Part shown: one piece after another, positions 6,217 to 10,857 of the stretch | Layout: each line of letters starts with the position of its first letter | How positions within the stretch are numbered: position 1 is the stretch's first letter | DNA from: Spirochaetaceae bacterium | GTDB lineage: Bacteria > Spirochaetota > Spirochaetia > Treponematales > Breznakiellaceae | DNA length: 10,857 nucleotides | NCBI GenBank assembly: GCA_031269165.1 | Contig: JAISZQ010000292.1 | Span: 1-10,857, forward strand | Direction of reading: 5' to 3' | The notes under the pieces: model-generated | The model's database searches: none | Told to the model about the DNA's origin: nothing | What the model saw: only the letters and a program-made list of their open reading frames with translations | Translations under genes and position numbers: made by a program

Positions 6217-6424
6217 GGCGAGGCGGCCCCGTCATTGCGAGGAGCGAAGCGACGAAGCAATCCAGACGGAAAAGGCCCTTCACTGGATTACCGCGCCCGC
6301 TCTAATGAGCGGCTCGCTCGCAATGACGGTGCGCGAGGGGCGTGCTCCCCCAGAATGGGGGGCCGATGCCCGTTCCCCCACGATGCGCCCAAGGGCCTCC
6401 ACGGCAGGTGGCGCTCGCAATGAC
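6217..6424. repeat. 207-bp direct repeat, copy 2
   Basis: Near-identical copy of 5978-6184 at an offset of 239-240 bp, with palindromic halves at 6230-6265 and 6283-6328. Confidence 0.9.
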
Positions 6425-6432
6425 GGGAGCCC

Positions 6433-6455
6433 AAGCGAGGTACCGGTCGGTTCCT
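6433..6455. repeat. Isolated 23-bp hairpin unit after copy 2
   Basis: Spacer aagcga, arms ggtacc/ggttcc, loop ggtc. The same type of unit follows both copies of the 207-bp repeat, 8 bp after their ends. Confidence 0.6.
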
Positions 6456-6462
6456 AAACGCC

Positions 6463-6623
6463 CCCCGGATCACCGTGAAGGCTTGCGTCTCGCGGGGTTT
6501 TTGAACAGGCTCTTAGAGCGGGCAAAACGAAGCAATCCAGAAGGCAACGCGAAGCATTTGCCCGCTATCCCCGTCTGGATTGCTTCATCGCTTCCGGCAA
6601 TTTGCCCCCGCCTCGCAATGACG
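6463..6623. repeat. 'ttgaacaggctctta' repeat and last palindromic element of the cluster
   Basis: 6463-6514 resembles 111-163 (cccccg.atcac ... gcggggtt.ttgaacaggctctta). It runs into gaagcaatccag (6529-6540) and a left half ctggattgcttcatcg...cgcaatgacg (6575-6623). Confidence 0.65.
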
Positions 6624-6630
6624 CCCCCGC

Positions 6631-6694
6631 CATGTACTTTTTAACCACGACACGAACGGAAAAAAGTTCGTGCCTGTTCGCGTGGTTCATGTAC
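6631..6694. repeat. Compound inverted repeat flanked by 7-bp direct repeats
   Basis: aaccacg (6643-6649) pairs with cgtggtt (6681-6687), and cacgaac (6651-6657) pairs with gttcgtg (6666-6672), with an 8-nt bulge on the right. catgtac occurs on both sides (6631-6637 and 6688-6694) like a target duplication. Confidence 0.6.
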
Positions 6695-6756
6695 ACGATA
6701 CGCAAACAAGCGGCCATCTCTCGGAAGTCCGTACAGATTGAAACATAGTGCTGATA

Positions 6757-6779
6757 CAAAAAATCCGCGTAATCTGCGG
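6757..6779 (-). terminator. Possible terminator of the flavodoxin operon
   Basis: On the minus strand CCGC-agattac-GCGG is followed by ATTTTTT, about 15 nt past the flavodoxin stop codon. The stem is only 4 bp, so this is weak. The string 'cgcagattacgcggattt' also looks like a known class of intergenic repeat. Confidence 0.4.
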
Positions 6780-6793
6780 GCCGCCGCTTACCC

Positions 6794-7213
6794 TCAGAAC
6801 GCCGCGAACCGCTTGCCGAAGGCCGCGCTCACCGCCTCGTCCGGGGCTTCCTGCTGGATAAAGCCTTCTTCAAAGACCTTCGCCCCGACAGCCTCCGTCC
6901 GCTTCTGCCAATCGCGCATCCACTGACCGTCTCCCCAGCCATAGGTGCCGAACAGCGCGACCTTCTTCCCGGCCAGTTTCCCCTCGATGGACGCGAAAAA
7001 GGGCTCGAACTCGTCTTCCTCCAGCACCTCATCCCCCATTGCCGGGCACCCAAACGCGAACAGATCGTACTGTTCGATGATGTCCGCCTGAGCCTTTCCG
7101 GTTTCCAGCAGCGTAACCTCCGCGCCGCCCTCCTTGAGCCCCTTCTCGACAGCCTTCGCCATCGCCTCGGTGTTCCCCGTACTGCTCCAATAAACGACTA
7201 CCGCTTTGCTCAT
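6794..7213 (-). CDS. Flavodoxin
   Basis: A 139-residue short-chain flavodoxin, a cytoplasmic FMN protein that carries one or two electrons in place of ferredoxin. The phosphate-binding loop is SSTGNTEAM (10-18). The two isoalloxazine-contact loops are GCPAMGDEVLEEDEFEPF (55-72) and GTYGWGDGQWM (89-99), with an aromatic W in the second. There is no signal peptide, and the length fits the short-chain class. The start ATG at 7213 has a strong AGGAGG 6 nt upstream. It lies 65 bp behind the DUF3793 gene on the same strand and most likely shares its promoter. Iron limitation commonly induces flavodoxins, which fits the metal-type operator upstream of DUF3793. Confidence 0.95.
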   Translation of the reverse strand: MSKAVVVYWSSTGNTEAMAKAVEKGLKEGGAEVTLLETGKAQADIIEQYDLFAFGCPAMGDEVLEEDEFEPFFASIEGKLAGKKVALFGTYGWGDGQWMRDWQKRTEAVGAKVFEEGFIQQEAPDEAVSAAFGKRFAAF

Positions 7214-7278
7214 ACAAGCCTCCTAAAAAAATAAGTGATAAGCCCGCGACCCGCCGGGCCGCCGACCCATTTTTATCA

Positions 7279-7860
7279 TCAACCCGCCATCGTTGCGGAT
7301 GGATATTCTCTTAAAATCGCGCCGCCGTTTTGGACGTGTTTCAACAACACCTCCCGGCACCGCGCATACTCGGCAAACAAGGCGGCCGCTCGCGCCGCAT
7401 CCCCGTAAACCTGCCACATACCGCACAACTTGCAACGGCTTCCCCCGTGGCGCATAAACCCCAGCACGTCGGCGGGCGGATAGCCGAGAAAGAATCCGAC
7501 CTCGTGGGGAAAATCCGCGCCTTCCCGAAACCGCCGCCCCAAAGCCGCAAGGCAGGGCATGATGTTATCCGCTTCCTCCGCCGTCGTTTCCAACGGATAC
7601 CCCAAATCCGCGAGCGTTTTCCGTACAACAGGCGCATTCAGGGCCGCCGCCAACAACTGGGGACGATAGGCAAAGACGAGCGTCGTTTTCCGCCGCCTGA
7701 GCAACAGAAACCGCACGTTCCCCAGCACCGGCCTCTCCGCCATCACCTCCCAACACGAAGGCCGGGGAAAAAGCGCCGCCGGCTTTTTTCCCATCAAAAC
7801 CGGCGCACAGTGCCGGGCCAGCGTCATATCCAGTGCCAAACAGTTCCCCGTCGTGTTCAT
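7279..7860 (-). CDS. DUF3793 family protein
   Basis: A 193-residue cytoplasmic protein of uncharacterised function. Family features include the central HEVGFFLGYPPADV (119-132) and the C143-x2-C146 pair in CKLCGMWQVYGD. I chose the ATG at 7860 because GGAAGG followed by AAAAGGG lies just upstream, though spacing is not ideal; an in-frame start at 7920 would add 20 residues (MPCPIRFFCG...) without a visible ribosome site. From general knowledge, DUF3793 genes are often found beside flavodoxin and ferrous-iron genes in anaerobes, as here. It is the first gene after the promoter at 8024-8052. The Cys pair could hold a metal or take part in redox exchange with flavodoxin; that is inference. Confidence 0.8.
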   Translation of the reverse strand: MNTTGNCLALDMTLARHCAPVLMGKKPAALFPRPSCWEVMAERPVLGNVRFLLLRRRKTTLVFAYRPQLLAAALNAPVVRKTLADLGYPLETTAEEADNIMPCLAALGRRFREGADFPHEVGFFLGYPPADVLGFMRHGGSRCKLCGMWQVYGDAARAAALFAEYARCREVLLKHVQNGGAILREYPSATMAG

Positions 7861-8005
7861 CCCTTTTCCTTCCATATCACAAATCACCAAACCGCAAAAA
7901 AACCGAATCGGACACGGCAACCTTTTTTAAGGAGGAGCATCCGCAGATATACGCCCATGTCCGGCCCGGCGGCAACGACACTCCCTTTTCCAAAATACTT
8001 GTAAG

Positions 8006-8019
8006 TTAGGTATTGCTAA
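8006..8019. promoter_or_regulatory. Candidate DtxR/IdeR-type operator
   Basis: TTAGGTATTGCTAA is a TTAG-N6-CTAA palindrome right at the predicted start of transcription. TTAGGT and CTAA match the left part of the DtxR/IdeR box, while the right extension (TAAT) does not. A further CTAAC half-site lies at 8035-8039 in the promoter spacer. Repression by a metal-loaded regulator of the DUF3793-flavodoxin operon is the inferred role. Confidence 0.45.
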
Positions 8020-8023
8020 TAAT

Positions 8024-8052
8024 GTTATATACTACTAACAAAGATGTGTCAA
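8024..8052 (-). promoter_or_regulatory. Sigma70-type promoter of the DUF3793-flavodoxin operon
   Basis: On the minus strand TTGACA (8047-8052), a 17-bp spacer and TATAAC (8024-8029) form a near-consensus promoter. Transcription would begin near 8016, leaving a leader of about 155 nt before the DUF3793 ATG at 7860. Confidence 0.75.
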
Positions 8053-8246
8053 GAGAATGCCGCGTTTTTGATGAAAAAAAGTGAAAAAAGTGAGCCTATT
8101 TCAAAAACGCACTGTTTTTCGCCTTTTTCGCGCTTTTTTCGTGTTTGATTAAAGCAAAACGGCACCTCAACGCCTTAATAGAGGGTACAAGGCTGTTCCG
8201 AAACTTCTGTTTGGGAATAGCCCCACTTATATCCAGGAAGGTGCTT
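8053..8246. other. Divergent intergenic region, A/T-tract rich
   Basis: No gene. 8068-8150 alternates A-tracts (gaaaaaaagtgaaaaaagtg) with T-tracts (gtttttcgcctttttcgcgc), which could fold into a long imperfect hairpin or bend. In-frame codons run from 8145 into the transposase-like gene but lack a ribosome site. No clear plus-strand promoter is seen. Confidence 0.5.
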
Positions 8247-8753
8247 ATGAAAGGTCCAAGAGAATTGGCGGAAAACGTCTGGTACGAAGTGCGTACCGAG
8301 ATTAATGTCGGCGAGCCTTTGTTCCGGCTGGCGTGGGCGGTGACGCTCTTTTACCGCGTCCTTATCGAAACGAAAGCGAAATTCGGTTTCGAGATGCGCG
8401 GGCTTGCGCTCGACGGGGCGTGGCTTTCGTTTTACATCAAGCCCGCTAACGGGCTTGAGCTGCCCAAGATTATGCAGTGGATGAAACAAACGTTCTCCCT
8501 CCGGTTCAACGTGCGGACGGGAAGAAAGGCGCATCTTTGGGGAGAGCGGTACTGGTCGGAGATTCTGGCGGGGGAGCCGCCTGAGGAAGCGGGGGAAGTG
8601 GACTGGGATGCGGTTGGGGCGGAGGCGAAGACACCAATACCGGAGGCAATGGCCTACGCGCTGAGTTGGGACAGCCTAAGGACGGAGGTATGGGAGGCGA
8701 AGACGAGTTTTTCGCCCAAAAACCAGCCCGATTCCGCGTCCCCACCCGGCTAA
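8247..8753 (+). CDS. RAYT/IS200-like transposase-family protein lacking the HxH motif
   Basis: A 168-residue protein related to REP-associated tyrosine transposases (Y1/HUH fold). The family pattern is clear: AENVWYEVRTEI near the start, FGFEMRGLAL, IMQWMKQTFSLRFN (central helix) and GRKAHLWGERYWSEIL. In the family, the strand after 'LAL' normally reads like MPNHVHLL; here it is DGAWLSFYI, so both catalytic histidines are gone. No typical YLxxNPV tyrosine helix is seen; the C-terminal part (about 115-168) is Pro/Ser/Asp-rich. The start ATG at 8247 follows AGGAAGG at 5-6 nt; a longer reading from 8145 has no such site. The gene is either a decaying transposase or a DNA-binding relative that no longer cuts. 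It lies about 1.6 kb from the palindromic repeat cluster of the type such proteins mobilise. Confidence 0.75.
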   Translation: MKGPRELAENVWYEVRTEINVGEPLFRLAWAVTLFYRVLIETKAKFGFEMRGLALDGAWLSFYIKPANGLELPKIMQWMKQTFSLRFNVRTGRKAHLWGERYWSEILAGEPPEEAGEVDWDAVGAEAKTPIPEAMAYALSWDSLRTEVWEAKTSFSPKNQPDSASPPG

Positions 8754-8934
8754 TCGGGGGCAAAGTCCCCGGTTTACAGCAAAAACAGCGTTACAAACAG
8801 CCTCGCACGTCCCGCCCCAAAACGGCCTCAGGCGAGATCCGCCCAAAGAAGGCGGGCCATCGGTCGCCGATGCCCTGGGTTGCCCTGGGTATTCCCTTGA
8901 CAATCGTTCCCCTTTCCTATAAAAATGGGGTTTC
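8754..8934. other. Intergenic region with small hairpins and a 10-bp tandem repeat
   Basis: No gene. It holds ATCGG-tcg-CCGAT (hairpin, 8859-8871), CCGCC/GGCGG arms around 8840-8855, and tgccctgggt twice in tandem (8871-8890), followed by the tatD promoter. Confidence 0.6.
8897..8923 (+). promoter_or_regulatory. Probable tatD promoter
   Basis: TTGACA (8897-8902) and TATAAA (8918-8923) with a short 15-bp spacer; shifting two bases gives TAAAAA at 17 bp. Transcription would start near 8930, only about 5 nt before the tatD ATG, so the message may be leaderless or nearly so. Confidence 0.5.
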
Positions 8935-9708
8935 ATGAACTATACCGACACGCACGCGCATCTGGGACGGCTGGAAGAGGCGCACGCGCAACTTGCCGCT
9001 CTTTTTGAGGCGGGGTTTGGGAAGATTCTCGATATTGGCACGACGTCCGACGACCTTGCCGGGCGAATCGGCGCATTTGGGCGCTATCCGGCGGTGCGTT
9101 TTGCGGCGGGAATTTGGCCCTATCCGCAGGCGATCGCGGACCGGAAACGGATGGCGGCCACGCTTGAAGCGCAGATTGAGGCGGCGCCTACGGGGTTCGT
9201 CGTGGCGGTGGGGGAATGCGGGCTGGATCATCATCAGGAACAGCCGGATAAGGCCGGGGAACGGGAGTTGTTTGAGGCGCATATCGCGTTGGCCGCCCGG
9301 CTTGATCTGCCCCTCATCGTGCATAGCCGTGACGCGCCGGAAGAGACGACGGCCATTCTCCGCGATCATCCGGGCATCCGGGGCATTATCCATTGTTATT
9401 CTTACGGCGTGGAGGAAGCGCGGGTTTTTCTCGATCTCGGGTATCACGTCTCCTTCGCCGGCAACCTCACGTATAAAAAATCGGACAACCTCCGGGAGAC
9501 GATCCGCTTTGTCCCGGACGATCGCCTCCTCCTCGAAACAGACAGTCCTTTCCTCGCCCCTCAATCCCGCCGTGGACAGCCTTGCCGACCCGGATTCATC
9601 GCGGAGACGTATACCCTCGCCGCCGAATTACGCGGAATGGATATTGAGACGCTGAAAGAACGCATCGCCGCCAACGCCGACGCGCTGCTCTTCGGGCAAA
9701 ATCCGTAA
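8935..9708 (+). CDS. tatD: TatD family metal-dependent hydrolase (probable DNase)
   Basis: A 257-residue TIM-barrel amidohydrolase relative, the usual length for the family. Expected metal ligands are present: H7 and H9 (DTHAHL), E94 (GECGLDHH), H130 (IVHSRDA), H153 (HCYSYG) and D203 (ETDSPFLAP). Characterised members remove nucleotides from the 3' end of DNA and are cytoplasmic. The segment that is usually GIHP reads GIWP (59-62), a substitution close to the active site. The ATG at 8935 follows only a weak GGGG; the upstream ATG at 8925 is out of frame. It is a single-gene unit with its own promoter and terminator, convergent with the ABC ATPase gene. Confidence 0.92.
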   Translation: MNYTDTHAHLGRLEEAHAQLAALFEAGFGKILDIGTTSDDLAGRIGAFGRYPAVRFAAGIWPYPQAIADRKRMAATLEAQIEAAPTGFVVAVGECGLDHHQEQPDKAGERELFEAHIALAARLDLPLIVHSRDAPEETTAILRDHPGIRGIIHCYSYGVEEARVFLDLGYHVSFAGNLTYKKSDNLRETIRFVPDDRLLLETDSPFLAPQSRRGQPCRPGFIAETYTLAAELRGMDIETLKERIAANADALLFGQNP

Positions 9709-9717
9709 GTTGTTGAC

Positions 9718-9740
9718 AAGGGGAGGCTTCCCCTTTTTTT
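9718..9740 (+). terminator. Rho-independent terminator of tatD
   Basis: AAGGGGA (9718-9724), a 4-nt loop GGCT, TCCCCTT (9729-9735) and a T-run to 9740. It starts 10 nt after the tatD stop codon. Confidence 0.85.
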
Positions 9741-9821
9741 ATGCATTCTTAAGGAGAACCGCCCTATCATAATAAAGAGCGCTCAGATTCGCCCGGCTGA
9801 ACGGTTACCCATTACCCGTTA

Positions 9822-10559
9822 TCAATGCCCTCGAAGGGGGCGCGTGTCGTCCGCCGCCTTGAAAAATTGTTGTCCGACATCGGATTGACGGAAATCGTCG
9901 GGACTGCCGAAAAAGTCTTGTTTATGCGACACATGGAGGATGCGGTTCGCGTAGACGGCGGCGGCTTTCATGTCGTGCGAAACCATCACGATCGGCACTC
10001 CCCGTTCCCGATTGATCTTTTGAAGCAACGCGTACACCGCATCCGTCACCAGCGGATCAAGCCCTGCCGTGGGCTCGTCAAGAATGAGCAACCTCCGGTA
10101 AGCGCAGAGGGCGCGGGCCAGAAGCGTCCGCCGCTGTTCGCCGCCTGAAAGTTCCCGAAAAGCCCGGTTCCGCAGTCCCTCGATCCCCATCAGCGCGAGG
10201 TTCTCTTCCGTCCGCGCCTTTTCCTGTTTCGTGTAAAACGGCCGCGCCCCCATATTCCCCACGTTGCCGGAAAGTACAATTTCATAGACACTCGCGGGAA
10301 AATCCTTTTTTGCGGCGGCTTGCTGGGAAAGAAAGCCGATCTCGTTTTGCCTTATCCCGTCATGAAACGTGACCGTCCCCGCGAGCGGACTCAAAAGCCG
10401 CAACAACCCCTTCACCAGCGTGGTCTTTCCCGACCCGTTTTCGCCGACGATACAGAGATAGTCCCCGGCATGAACCGCAAAATTCAAGCCCCTGATGACC
10501 GGCACGCCCTCGTAGCCAAAAGCCGCGCCCGTGCAAACGATGAGTTGTGTCTCAGACAT
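9822..10559 (-). CDS. Metal-type ABC transporter ATP-binding protein (ZnuC/MntB-like)
   Basis: A 245-residue soluble ATPase that would energise uptake of a metal such as Zn, Mn or Fe. Motifs: Walker A GENGSGKTT (39-47), Q-loop FLSQQ (Q79), FPASVYEIVLSG (87-98, typical of the metal-uptake group), signature LSGGEQ (137-142), Walker B LLILDEP with E162, and SHD with H195. No permease gene follows, since tatD converges on its 3' end, and none is seen in the 300 bases upstream. The partner subunits must lie beyond the window or elsewhere. The ATG at 10559 has no good ribosome site; TATGGTATAGT lies just before it on that strand and could be a -10 region, implying a very short leader. The metal is not determined by this sequence. 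Confidence 0.88.
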   Translation of the reverse strand: MSETQLIVCTGAAFGYEGVPVIRGLNFAVHAGDYLCIVGENGSGKTTLVKGLLRLLSPLAGTVTFHDGIRQNEIGFLSQQAAAKKDFPASVYEIVLSGNVGNMGARPFYTKQEKARTEENLALMGIEGLRNRAFRELSGGEQRRTLLARALCAYRRLLILDEPTAGLDPLVTDAVYALLQKINRERGVPIVMVSHDMKAAAVYANRILHVSHKQDFFGSPDDFRQSDVGQQFFKAADDTRPLRGH

Positions 10560-10857
10560 ACTGCACTATACCATATCGGGGCGAAGCGGTATAGCGCAAT
10601 AGGAGTGTCGGCAATTCCGAATGCAACCATCAAGAGGGCGGCCTTGGAACCTGTTCAAAATCTCAGCAAAAGGGGGACGGCAACAGGTTGCCGCGTCTTC
10701 CCCTGTCAACAACTTAAGCCGACAAAGGCAGAAAAACACGCTAGGAGCCTGTGGGACTTAAGGCTAAAAACATCAAAAATATTGGCAGGATCGCGTGTTA
10801 GGGCAATACGCCCTCGGGATTAACCCCGTTTTTTGGGGAAAGGGCTGTTTTGCCCCA
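10560..10857. other. Gene-free, hairpin-rich region at the window end
   Basis: No credible gene. It contains 'aacctgttcaaaa' (10650-10660), an inverted copy of the 'ttttgaacagg' repeat end, a long hairpin (10672-10703), and a 7-bp inverted repeat AACACGC (10735-10741)/GCGTGTT (10793-10799) enclosing AT-rich sequence. Three small stems follow: GGGC/GCCC (10801-10813), CCCC/GGGG (10824-10838) and GGGC/GCCC (10842-10855). Confidence 0.6.
10668..10703 (-). terminator. Possible terminator of a gene beyond the right edge
   Basis: On the minus strand GGGGAAGACG...CGTCCCCC encloses a perfect inner stem CGGCAA-cctg-TTGCCG and is followed by TTTT. The inner hairpin matches those inside the palindromic elements at 5487-5538 and 5699-5751, so it may be a repeat remnant instead. 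Confidence 0.4.

Larger units (their letters stand above)
5081..6793. repeat. Non-coding repeat cluster, about 1.7 kb
   Basis: No ORF here has recognisable protein content; those present translate repeats such as 'cgtcattgcgag'. The cluster contains about a dozen half or whole palindromic elements (5215-6623), a 23-bp-period hairpin array (5570-5976), a 207-bp direct duplication, and a GC hairpin with a C(TTCG)G loop (5186-5200). A 33-bp segment at 5134-5166 is repeated inverted and exact at 6141-6173 and 6381-6413. A compound inverted repeat lies at 6631-6694. Confidence 0.85.

Noticed and set aside
4981..6644. Several 60-220-codon ORFs on both strands
   Set aside because: They translate the palindromic repeats (RHCERSEAIQ, LRRFAPRNDG and similar strings), a known source of spurious proteins.
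6565..6759. 64-codon minus-strand ORF
   Set aside because: No ribosome site or domain, and it overlaps the compound inverted repeat and a palindromic element.
7330..8004. 224-codon plus-strand ORF
   Set aside because: Antisense to the DUF3793 gene and its leader; Arg/Pro-rich with no domain.
8145..8246. Longer N-terminus for the RAYT-like gene
   Set aside because: The ribosome site AGGAAGG directly before 8247 and the start of family similarity support the shorter form.
8917..9564. 215-codon minus-strand ORF
   Set aside because: Antisense shadow of tatD.
10320..10823. 167-codon plus-strand ORF
   Set aside because: Antisense to the metal ABC ATPase and running into hairpin repeats; no domain or ribosome site.

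Overview
This is a bacterial chromosomal window of moderately high GC. It holds eight intact protein genes, one eroded transposase-like gene and about 1.6 kb of dense non-coding repeats. No rRNA, tRNA or CRISPR array is visible. The style of the VapB-like antitoxin and the load of palindromic intergenic repeats recall spirochaetes of the Treponema group, including gut-associated ones. That is an impression from family knowledge, not a proof.

Positions 1-5060 (left part) carry a minus-strand operon: a DUF2325 protein (4665-5036), then two ABC exporter-fold half-transporters (2783-4672 and 185-1933). The two half-transporters are separated by a plus-strand vapBC toxin-antitoxin pair (2036-2715). 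A 30-bp stretch from the 5' end of the second transporter gene is repeated on the far side of vapBC, which suggests vapBC entered a formerly continuous operon. The same terminator-type hairpin element lies beyond both ends of the operon (31-53 and 5058-5080). The first half-transporter carries a roughly 35-residue in-frame insert made of two imperfect 60-bp repeats.

Positions 5060-6790 contain no credible gene. They hold paired 'gtcattgcgag / gcaatccag' palindromic elements, a 207-bp direct duplication, and an unusual array with a strict 23-bp period. Each 23-bp unit is a fixed 6-nt spacer plus a small hairpin. The hairpin arms differ between unit groups but stay complementary.

Positions 6794-8750 hold a minus-strand DUF3793-flavodoxin operon, preceded by a strong sigma70-type promoter (TTGACA, 17 bp, TATAAC). 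A TTAG-N6-CTAA palindrome sits at its predicted start of transcription and resembles DtxR/IdeR-family metal operators. Divergently placed is a RAYT/IS200-like gene (8247-8753) that has lost the HxH catalytic motif.

Positions 8935-10559 hold tatD (plus strand, with a terminator) facing a lone metal-type ABC ATPase on the minus strand. The last 300 bases are hairpin-rich and have no gene.

A plausible common theme is iron or metal economy: flavodoxin as a ferredoxin substitute under a metal-responsive operator, a ZnuC/MntB-like ATPase, and a DUF2325-linked ABC pair that could move siderophores. The link to the ABC pair is inference. The second theme is a large population of short hairpin repeats living beside a RAYT-like protein that looks unable to cut DNA.
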